A stretch of DNA of 15,927 bases, taken from contig JAJRQS010000070.1 of the NCBI GenBank assembly GCA_024280135.1, positions 1 to 15,927 of the forward strand, in the 5' to 3' direction. A model generated the notes under the pieces. That model saw only the letters and a program-made list of their open reading frames with translations. It did not search any database and was not told where the DNA came from. This document shows positions 1-8,200 of the stretch, piece after piece. How positions within the stretch are numbered: the first letter of the stretch is position 1; every line of letters starts with the position of its first letter. The translations under genes and the position numbers were made by a program. The DNA comes from Bacteroidota bacterium. GTDB taxonomy: Bacteria; Bacteroidota; Bacteroidia; Chitinophagales; Saprospiraceae.

Positions 1-290
1 CGTTTATTTGCTTCCTTCGGTCGCGTTTATTTGCTCCCTTTGGTCGCGTTTATTTGCTTCCTTTGGTCGCGTTTATTTGCTTCCTTCGGTCGCGTTTATT
101 TGCTCCCTTTGGTCGCGTTTATTTGCTCCCTTTGGTCGCGTTTATTTGCTTCCTTTGGTCGCGTTTATTTGCTTCCTTTGGTCGCGTTTATTTGCTCCTC
201 TGGTCGCGTTTATTTGCTTCCTTCGGTCGCGTTTATTTGCTCCTTTGGTCGCGTTTATTTGCTCCCTTTGGTCGCGTTTATGTGCTTCCT
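1..290. repeat. 23-bp direct tandem repeat array (minisatellite)
   Basis: Twelve consecutive copies and one partial copy of a 23-bp unit are visible. On the + strand the unit begins CGTTTATTTGC and ends GGTCG. Full copies start at 1, 24, 47, 70, 93, 116, 139, 162, 185, 207, 230 and 252, and a decayed partial copy lies at 275-290. Copies at 185 and 230 are 22 bp. Most variation is T/C at unit positions 13 and 18. There are no spacers. The array runs off the left edge, so its true length is unknown. It begins 46 bp beyond the stop codon of the leftward T9SS gene. Because 23 is not a multiple of 3 and the + strand unit has no stop codon, all three + frames stay open; these readings are artefacts of the repeat, not genes. 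Function unknown. Confidence 0.95.
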
Positions 291-336
291 AAAATCTCCA
301 AGTCCTAATTCGTGCATTTGTGGTAACCCAAGTCCT

Positions 337-954
337 TTAATTTTTCAAAAAACGAATGTTTTGTATTGCGCCAGGGCCAAAGGAAATACGGGCGATGTAT
401 TGACCTTTTGGAAAAATGGTAGCATCAATTTCTACTGCGGTCGTTTCCGGTGCGATTTTAGTTTCTGATACCATTTGTCCTGAGAAATTATAAATTGAGA
501 TTTTGCCTTCTGCCCAGCTAGGTTCAAAATTTACGACCATCATATCTCTTACAAGAGTAGGACTAATGGATGACTGTCCAACTACTACATCTAAAGCGAT
601 GACTTCAAAAGTAACGGTATGACCTTCCAAGTCTGTTTGAGATAAGCGATAATAGTTTCTCCCACGTTTTGGGTTTTTATCTATGAAACTATACTGTTGA
701 GCATCGGCGCTAGTTCCAGCACCCGATACATACCCAATTTGGGCAAATAACCTTCCATCTTTAGAACGCTCTACTGTGAAAAAATCATTGTTTGTTTCGG
801 AAGAAGTTTCCCATTTTAGCGCTACATTTCTTCTTTCTTGACTTGCACTAAAAGAAATTAGGTTTTCAGTGATAAAGTCTTGAATAGATGATTGCGCTGA
901 GAGTGTAATGGAAAAAGAAAGGAGCATAAGCCCTAATAGTGAAAATTTCTTCAT
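337..954 (-). CDS. Small secreted protein with T9SS C-terminal sorting domain
   Basis: A 205-residue protein of unknown function, predicted to be exported and then handled by the type IX secretion system. Residues 1-20 form a signal peptide (KK, hydrophobic core, likely cut after SA-20). Residues about 32-125 form the beta-sandwich unit that commonly precedes sorting domains in Bacteroidota: VALKWETSSETNNDFFTVER, then SKDG, then YSFIDKNP..GRNYYRLSQTDLEG. Residues about 128-205 resemble a type A Por sorting domain (MMVVNF, KISIYNFSGQMV, FPKGQYIARI, terminal FLKN). There is no separate catalytic or binding domain, so the protein is almost only a sorting module plus one fibronectin-like unit. 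It may be a small surface or matrix component or a remnant of a larger protein. It is monocistronic; a weak box (TACTTTG, one base short of TAnnTTTG) sits at 1008-1002. The 23-bp repeat array lies just downstream. Confidence 0.85.
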   Translation of the reverse strand: MKKFSLLGLMLLSFSITLSAQSSIQDFITENLISFSASQERRNVALKWETSSETNNDFFTVERSKDGRLFAQIGYVSGAGTSADAQQYSFIDKNPKRGRNYYRLSQTDLEGHTVTFEVIALDVVVGQSSISPTLVRDMMVVNFEPSWAEGKISIYNFSGQMVSETKIAPETTAVEIDATIFPKGQYIARISFGPGAIQNIRFLKN

Positions 955-1146
955 TTCGAATGTTTGTTTGTTAAATGAGAAACTTGGTTGGCTTACGAAT
1001 ACAAAGTAGCAGGCTTTTAATAAATATAACGTACTGCTAATGGGGTGTTTTTAAGATGACTGATAAGGATTATGTATTTCTTTATGAGATCTAGGGAAAA
1101 GAATATAGTAGAAAGGAATAATAAGATACAATTTAGAACTAAGACT

Positions 1147-1515
1147 TCAAAAAAGCCCTAGGAAAAAAGCATCTTTAAAATGTTTTAGGTGGAAGTTGCC
1201 TTCGTCTTTGTATATCACAGACACATAATCAAAACGTATCTCCCAGTCATGACCAATTTCCTCCATGTACGCAGAGGCAGCATCCGAAAGTAGGCGTTTT
1301 TTCTTATCCGTGATGAAAGCTTCTGGTTCACCAAAATAATCAGTAGATCGTGTTTTTACTTCAATAAAGACCAATATTTTACCCTCTTTAGCGATGATGT
1401 CCACTTCTGCTCGTTTGTAACGCCAATTCGTTTCTAGGATTTCATAGCCTTTTTCCGAAAGGAAACTAACGGCAATTGCTTCGCCTTGCTGACCGGTATA
1501 GATGTGATCGACCAT
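1147..1515 (-). CDS. yraN: YraN/UPF0102 family endonuclease-like protein
   Basis: A 122-residue cytosolic protein, the usual length of the UPF0102/YraN family. The family has a restriction endonuclease-like (PD-(D/E)xK) fold; its cellular role is not settled, though links to DNA repair or recombination have been proposed. Visible family features are the N-terminal GQQGEAIAVSFL segment (8-19), N30, the E37-V-D39-I-I strand and F50-I-E52-V-K54-T-R. D39, E52 and K54 are the expected metal and catalytic residues, so the site looks intact. The ATG follows the dnaE stop codon directly (TAAATG), so the two genes are almost certainly cotranscribed and translationally coupled. No clear terminator was seen between its stop and the next gene. 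Confidence 0.9.
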   Translation of the reverse strand: MVDHIYTGQQGEAIAVSFLSEKGYEILETNWRYKRAEVDIIAKEGKILVFIEVKTRSTDYFGEPEAFITDKKKRLLSDAASAYMEEIGHDWEIRFDYVSVIYKDEGNFHLKHFKDAFFLGLF

Positions 1516-4500
1516 TTACGTAAGTTTATAATCAATATGCATTTCTCGTAAAGCATGAGTTAAGTCGTTATCAATTTTGACTTTGGTTTTTTCCGAAAGG
1601 AAGTGGACTACTTGTCTGTTTTTAGGATCGATTATTTTGAAGCGCAAGGTTTTGCTTCCGGTATTTTCTTTGAAGAGGTTTTCCAGTTTGTCCATCAACT
1701 TGGGTTCTATTTGCGCAAGCGGAAGATGGATTTCTATGGTTGAAGTTTTATTTAATAATAGGGTAGATAGTAAGGTGACATTGCTTACTTTTAGGACCCA
1801 ATCATTGCGATACTTGTCATGTCGAATAGTGCCTTCAACAAGCACACAGGATCCAGGTTTTAATATATTTGCATATTGTAAGTAGTCATCGCGAAAAAGC
1901 GCAATCTCTGTGCTACTCGCATAGTCTTCTAGTGTGAAGAACCCAAATCCATCACCTCGTTTTGAGGTGCGGTGGTTTTCTCCCGCCACAAATACGGCCA
2001 TCTTGACTTTGGAATTCTTGAAACTGTCCATTCTGTCAATAGGGCAATTAGCAAAATGCTTAACTTCATCTTTAAAGTCATCTAACGGGTGTCCGCTAAT
2101 ATAAATCCCAGCGACCTCTTTCTCATAACTTAGCTTTTGCATCAAGTTCCAAGGGGGACAGTCGGGTGGGTTAGGCTGCTGTACCATCGCATCTTCAGAA
2201 GCGCCAAAGAGCGTATTGGCAGCCGTAGATTTTTGATGTTGGTAGGCTTGTCCATATTTTAAAAGATGCGATAAGAAGGGGACTTTTTTGTCGCTTTCGC
2301 AAAAATATTGAGCCCTAGAAAGTTCTTCATAATAGTCAAACGCTCCACCATAGATTAAGCTTTCTAACACCCTCTTATTCATTGCTTTAGACGAAAGTCG
2401 TCGAACTAAATCAAAGGGGCTATTAAATCGGCCGTTCTTTTTTCTTTCTTGCAAAATTTCTTCAACGGGTCCCTCTCCGACACCCTTTAAAGCAGATAAA
2501 CCAAAGCGAATTTTTCCTTCATTATTAACGGTAAAGTTTAAGTGACTTTCATTGATGTCCGGCCCTAATACATCCACGTCAATGTCCTTACATTCGCCTA
2601 AAAAGAATCTTAGTTTAGTGATATCGCTCTTAGAGTGCGTCATGACCGAAGCCATGAATTCGGCTGTATAGTTTGCTTTGAGATAACCTGTTTGGTAAGC
2701 CAAGATGGCATAACAAGCTGCATGCGAACGGTTAAATCCATAGGACGCAAAACGCTCCATTGTTTTGAAGACATCCCTTGCTTGGTCTTCAGGGACACCT
2801 TTTTCTGATGCACCTTTGACAAAGATGGCACTCTGCTTCTCCATTTCACTGAGCTTCTTCTTACCCATCGCACGACGTAATATGTCTGCTTGTCCGAGCG
2901 AATAGCCTCCCATTATTTGAGCAGCTTGCATGATTTGCTCTTGGTAAACCATGATCCCATAGGTAGGTTTTAGGATTTTCTCCAAGAGTGGATGGGGGTA
3001 TTTGACCGCTTCTTTGCCATGTTTACGCGCGACATAGGTAGGGATATTATCCATTGGGCCTGGGCGATAAAGTGCCGCCATGGCTATTAAGTCTTCGATG
3101 TCTGTGGGTTTAAGACTACGTAGGTGCTTGCGCATGCCATCAGACTCAAATTGAAAGACGCCGACCGTGTCCCCATTTTGAAAGAGCTTGTATGTCGCTT
3201 CATCATCCATCGGGATTTCATCCAAATCAATCCGATGATCTTCCCCGTGGCTGATGACAATATTTTCAACAGCATCTTTTAAAATTGAGAGCGTTTTGAG
3301 CCCTAGAAAATCCATTTTTAAAAGACCCGCATCCTCGACATATTTACCATCATATTGCGTGACGAATAAATCAGATCCTTTCGGCTTACTGACCGGGATA
3401 AATTCTCGTATATCTTTTGGTGCTATAATGACTCCAGCCGCATGAATGCCCGTGTTTCTGACGGATCCTTCTAGTGAATGCGCCATTCGGAGTACTTCTC
3501 CATGGAGATTGTTTTGTTGGGAAATCTCCTGTAGCTCTTCGATGTTGACCATGTCTTCTGCAGGATAGTCTTTTGAAAGTTCTTTGATGGTTTTCACCAA
3601 AATGTTTTTCAACTTAGTGCCGGGCTTTAAAGGTACTAATTTGGCAAGTCGGTCTGCCTCGTTCAAGGGTAGTTCCATGACTCGTGCAGTATCCCTAATT
3701 GACGATTTGGCAGCCATCGTACCATACGTGATAATTTGGGCAACCTGATTTTGACCATATTTCTTTACGACATAGTCAATGACTTTTTGGCGACCTTCAT
3801 CATCAAAATCAATGTCTATATCAGGCATAGAAATACGTTCTGGATTTAGAAAACGTTCAAAAAGTAAATTATAGCTAATAGGATCTACGTTGGTAATGCC
3901 CAAGGTATAGGCAATCGCGGAGCCAGCCGCGGATCCCCGCCCAGGCCCGACCCATACGCCTAGTTCTTTTGCCGCATTAATCAAATCTTGCGTGATTAAG
4001 AAGTAGCCTGGGAAGCCCATGTTATCAATGATGCCAAGTTCATGGTCTAAACGCTCTTGGATGGCTACGGATAATTCACCATATTTCTTTTTAGCACCTT
4101 CGTATGAGAGGTGTCTTAGGAAGTCCGTTTGATTTTTGAAGCCTTGCGGAATATCATAGCTAGGCATTAATATATCTCTAGTCAAGACAGGAGCTTCTAT
4201 CTTGCCAAAAATATCCATCGTGTTTTCTATTGCCTCTGGGATGTCACTAAATAAATCCGACATCTGCTGGGTTGTCTTGAAGTAGTAATCATCACTAGAA
4301 AACTTAAAACGCTTTTCATCGGATAGGTAACTCCCTGTATTCACCGAAAGTAAAATGTCATGTGGTTTCGCATCTTTTTCTTCAAGGTAGTGGGAGTCAT
4401 TCGTAGCGATTACTTTTAGGTTATATTTCTTAGCAAAATCTATTAGAATTTGATTAATGTCTTCCTGGCTAATTCCCTTATTATCAATGTCTTCTAGCCC

Positions 4501-5046
4501 TCTATGTCGCATGATTTCGATGTAATAATCCTCTCCAAATACATCTATCCACCATTGTAGTTCACGCTCTGCACCATCGATATCTCCATTCAAAATTATC
4601 TGGGGAATAGTTGCTGCTAGACAGCAGCTTGTTGCAATCACTCCTTTGCTGTGTTTTTCCAAAACCTCCTTGTCAATTCGTGGGAACGACCCATATAATC
4701 CTTCGGAGTAACCGATAGAAGAGAGCTTGGCTAAGTTGTGATAGCCTTCTTGGTTTTTGGCCAAAAGTAGTTGGTGTCTCCGATAATCTTTTTTTCCTTC
4801 TGATTTTTTAAAGCTATGTATATGTCGATTTTCGACTAGATAGAATTCACAGCCAACTATCGGTTTTATTCCTGCCTTATTCGCTTCCGCAACAAATTCA
4901 AAAGACCCAAACATATTGCCATGATCTGTGATGGCAACACCTTGCATGCCGTCTGCTACGGCCTTTTTCATGGTGCCAGAGATGGAAGAGGCTCCATCTA
5001 GCAGGGAATAGGTTGTGTGGGAATGGAGGTGGATGAATTTTGACAT
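1516..5046 (-). CDS. dnaE: DNA polymerase III alpha subunit
   Basis: An 1176-residue replicative polymerase subunit (family C), which extends DNA in the holoenzyme with the sliding clamp. The N-terminal PHP domain (about 1-285) starts HLHSHTTYSLLDG and keeps a full set of likely metal ligands: H8, H10, D17, H42, E67, H90, C141, D216 and H218. The core has the PGRGSAAGS nucleotide-binding motif (368-376), PDIDIDF with D409 and D411, and MDFLG with D579; these match the three catalytic aspartates of E. coli DnaE (401, 403, 555). A helix-hairpin-helix segment contains LSALKGVGEG, an internal clamp-binding-like ANTLF lies at 943-947, and an OB fold lies at about 1010-1085. The start ATG at 5044-5046 is 19 nt after a TACCTTTG promoter box. 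yraN follows without a gap. Confidence 0.98.
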   Translation of the reverse strand: MSKFIHLHSHTTYSLLDGASSISGTMKKAVADGMQGVAITDHGNMFGSFEFVAEANKAGIKPIVGCEFYLVENRHIHSFKKSEGKKDYRRHQLLLAKNQEGYHNLAKLSSIGYSEGLYGSFPRIDKEVLEKHSKGVIATSCCLAATIPQIILNGDIDGAERELQWWIDVFGEDYYIEIMRHRGLEDIDNKGISQEDINQILIDFAKKYNLKVIATNDSHYLEEKDAKPHDILLSVNTGSYLSDEKRFKFSSDDYYFKTTQQMSDLFSDIPEAIENTMDIFGKIEAPVLTRDILMPSYDIPQGFKNQTDFLRHLSYEGAKKKYGELSVAIQERLDHELGIIDNMGFPGYFLITQDLINAAKELGVWVGPGRGSAAGSAIAYTLGITNVDPISYNLLFERFLNPERISMPDIDIDFDDEGRQKVIDYVVKKYGQNQVAQIITYGTMAAKSSIRDTARVMELPLNEADRLAKLVPLKPGTKLKNILVKTIKELSKDYPAEDMVNIEELQEISQQNNLHGEVLRMAHSLEGSVRNTGIHAAGVIIAPKDIREFIPVSKPKGSDLFVTQYDGKYVEDAGLLKMDFLGLKTLSILKDAVENIVISHGEDHRIDLDEIPMDDEATYKLFQNGDTVGVFQFESDGMRKHLRSLKPTDIEDLIAMAALYRPGPMDNIPTYVARKHGKEAVKYPHPLLEKILKPTYGIMVYQEQIMQAAQIMGGYSLGQADILRRAMGKKKLSEMEKQSAIFVKGASEKGVPEDQARDVFKTMERFASYGFNRSHAACYAILAYQTGYLKANYTAEFMASVMTHSKSDITKLRFFLGECKDIDVDVLGPDINESHLNFTVNNEGKIRFGLSALKGVGEGPVEEILQERKKNGRFNSPFDLVRRLSSKAMNKRVLESLIYGGAFDYYEELSRAQYFCESDKKVPFLSHLLKYGQAYQHQKSTAANTLFGASEDAMVQQPNPPDCPPWNLMQKLSYEKEVAGIYISGHPLDDFKDEVKHFANCPIDRMDSFKNSKVKMAVFVAGENHRTSKRGDGFGFFTLEDYASSTEIALFRDDYLQYANILKPGSCVLVEGTIRHDKYRNDWVLKVSNVTLLSTLLLNKTSTIEIHLPLAQIEPKLMDKLENLFKENTGSKTLRFKIIDPKNRQVVHFLSEKTKVKIDNDLTHALREMHIDYKLT

Positions 5047-5065
5047 AGGAAAAAGGTAGTTTCCA

Positions 5066-5073
5066 CAAAGGTA
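5066..5073 (-). promoter_or_regulatory. Predicted dnaE promoter -7 box TACCTTTG
   Basis: On the minus strand the sequence TACCTTTG matches the Bacteroidota -7 consensus TAnnTTTG exactly and ends 19 nt before the dnaE ATG. No good TTG -33 element was found at the usual spacing of about 20 nt. The assignment is inferred from consensus and position. Confidence 0.5.
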
Positions 5074-5162
5074 AGAAATATCAGCCTATTTAGCAGGATA
5101 GAACTTGGTTTGATTCCTATAATTCTATAATCTTTGTTAGAGGGTAATGACGATAAGACAAA

Positions 5163-5194
5163 AAAAAACCTTCGCATTGCTGCGAAGGTTTTTT
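5163..5194 (-). terminator. Intrinsic terminator after the large T9SS gene
   Basis: A perfect 14-bp inverted repeat (AAAAAACCTTCGCA at 5163-5176 and TGCGAAGGTTTTTT at 5181-5194) has a 4-nt loop. On the minus strand it starts 29 nt after the stop codon of the 1835-residue gene and ends in a U run (T8 over 5168-5161). It separates that gene from the dnaE promoter. The T tract on both sides means it could work in either direction. Confidence 0.92.
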
Positions 5195-5223
5195 AAAGGG
5201 TTCATTGAAATCTTACAAGTGTT

Positions 5224-8200
5224 CTAGTTTGCTTTAAAAAACTGTGCACTTTTATAGACTTTATTCCCACTTTCAACTAGAATGTAATAGGAAGCAGCTG
5301 TGAGATCTGATACATCAATTGATTCGGTATTCCACCCTTGGTTAGAGGCTATTTTTACATATTTCGCAATTCCTCCATAAATATCAAAAATGGTAATAGA
5401 GGCTATTTGTTGATTCGTGAAGTATCGTACGTTTATCATGCCTGATTGACTAACAGGATTAGGAAATACTTCTACATCTGCATTATTTTCCTCACAATCT
5501 GTCTGAGCAAAAACAACATTAGATTGCTCTGTCTTTCCGTCTAAATCAACCATGGTTAATCTGTAATAACTTGATCCTTCTAGTTGTTCATCAATAAAGC
5601 TATATGCTTGAGTATTTACACCCCCAACAGCAACAATAGAGGCAATTTTTGTAAATTGAATAGCGTCTGTACTTCTTTCAAGTAGAAAATGACTAAAAGA
5701 TTTTTCAGATGCTGTTTCCCATTCAATAATACCATTACAGTTTTCAACTTTACTAGTAAAAGAAGTTAATTCTACGGGTAGAGTAGGGCTTGGCAATGGG
5801 CTAACTCTGTATGTGATACCTCCACCAGAAAAACTAGTGATACCCTCCATTTGGACGTAAGTAATCCCATCTTCTGTAGCTGGAGGTAAATTTGGAAATT
5901 CAACCACTGATCCACTGCTTAATGAGGTCGCAGTCAACAAAGCAGGAGTATAAGATACGCCAACTGTTTTGAAGGATATGGGTTGACTTATTTCTAATGT
6001 TGGCGATGTTGAATTTGCAAAATCACTAGCTTGTGACTGGGCTATCGCTAACTCAGCATCATTATAGTAAAACCTGACATTTACGGGTCCATTTAAAGAA
6101 CCTGATGTAACAGCCACATTCCAATATCTGCCGATACTAAAGTTACCTTCTTTATTTACATTGTCAACCACTTTATAAATACCAGAAGCAGCGGTAGGGT
6201 TTTCATTTACGGTAAGGGTTACATTGGCGGTAAATGGATTTGTATTTCCACCTACTGGCGTATGTTCAATTGCAAAAAGAGCGTTGTTTGGATTGTCATT
6301 GTTGTAATAATAAGTCCAGCCATTTTTTACGCAAGTTTGGTCAGCAATAACGGTACCATTTTCAGGAGCTAAAGCAACAATAGTACAAGGAACAGGAGAA
6401 CTCAAGAAATAATTTCCAGAAAAGCCATTGATAAGTGACTCAACAAAAAAGATAGTTGACCCAACTTCTGAAGCCATACCCACACTTAATATTTGTTGTG
6501 AAGTACCTGTAGTGGCAGTAGGTGAACTACCAGCAGGATATTTATTTAGACTTAGAAGATTTAAAAAGTCCATGTCGCTAACTGTAATATTTGCAGCCGT
6601 TTTTAAAGATTGTAGTTCTCCTTCCGTAAAAAAGAATTTAACTTTCGCGTCAGTGTCTGCACCTGTATTGGAGAATGTCCAGTGCCTTTTTAGATTGAGA
6701 CCATCATTGCTTGCGAGTTCTGTAGCGTCAATAGATGTATTTACAGTAACGAGCTTCAAGCTATCTGAATCACCAGTCGCTGAAAAATCATTAATAGCAA
6801 CTTGTGTTTTCCTGGTGTTATAAGAAGCGAGGTTACTACGGTCAGCACCATCCATAATATACACGTAACTGTTTAGATTTTTTAATAAATAATCTTCACT
6901 AGCGCCATCAATTGCGATTCCTGTACTGACAGGTGGCATTTTAATTAAACTAACTGCATCACCAATTGTGCCAGGCAAAAATGTACCTGGGCAATCGTAA
7001 TATTTAAAGTCTGTAATCGTAATAGAAGCCGAATTTGTAATACCTATTTGTATGTCTCCGTTTGTCGTTGGATTGCCAGACGAAAGAATTTGACTATTTA
7101 CAGTATTGTTATTTTCGTCTAAATAGGTTAATTTAAATGGCCCAGTATCATTATTTGATATTATGTAATTGACGCTTATACTATCGCCCAAGTTCGCATG
7201 AATATCTAATAAATCAATCATGGCTATTTCCGCAGAAGATGAATTAGAATTAAAATTCCAACTACTTCCTGTTGGGGGATTGGCGGAAGACCCAGCGGCG
7301 CCATTGTAAGTACTAACATCATTTGTTTTGAAAGGTACACCTATTGCTTTTATATCTAAAACTGAAATATTACAAACATAGACATTTCCGCCATTTGCTT
7401 TAGTAAAGTAATGAAGATTACCAGTAGCGCTAGAGATTAGGTTTAAAAATTGATTGAGGTCACCATTTTTTTGCAGATTTCCATCTGCTAAGAAATAGGT
7501 TGTATCACCAGCTGGGAATACATTATTCTTATTAGTCGTTAAATCTAAAACTTTGGTCGTAAAGCTATGTTCAAAAATAGAAGCTCCGGATATGAAAAGT
7601 CCTTCTGTAAAGGTATTTGTACCTGACACATGGATTGTATTTATATCACCATTCCAAGGTGCATAATCTACTTTATTAAAAGTTAAACCACCGCCATAAA
7701 AGTAGTTGTCATTTAAAGGTGAAGTGATTTTTATAGTAGAACCTGCCGATTGTAGGTCTAAGTTGGAACTCGGATTAGTTGCCCAAGAAGATTTTGGGCT
7801 GCCTGAAAATGCCCCTGTAAGACGTTGGCCAGTAATTGTCAGATTTACGTCTTTAATAATGAAGGTTCTATTACTTGTATTTCGTGAGAAGAAAGAGATA
7901 AAAGAACAGTCATTTTTATTTAAATCCAATACGCCACTATTCAAGGTGACATGACTTCCGTTAATAGGGCTTTTTAGAATAAACACACCATTTGAAAAGT
8001 CTAAATATTGTCCAAGAGGAATGTTTCTAAAATCTAAAAAAGCAGTATCCGTGCTAATGAGAAAAACTCTAGAAGCTGGGGTGTTCAGTACGGCCATTTT
8101 GGAAGAAAGAGAAATATCCCCGCTTACAGAAAAATTATTATCGATGTTTAGCGTCATTCCAAAAGGAACGTCATTGGCTCCCCCCTCCTCAACCCAGGTC

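Noticed and set aside
1..290. CRISPR array
   Set aside because: The repeats touch each other with no unique spacers and no cas genes are nearby.
8..468. Three overlapping + strand ORFs through the left end with repeated RLFA / VAFICSLW-like peptides
   Set aside because: They are the same 23-bp repeat read in three frames. The unit has no stop on this strand; one frame also runs into the antisense of the T9SS gene at 337-954.
955..1146. Terminator after yraN
   Set aside because: No stem with a U run was found on the minus strand in this gap.
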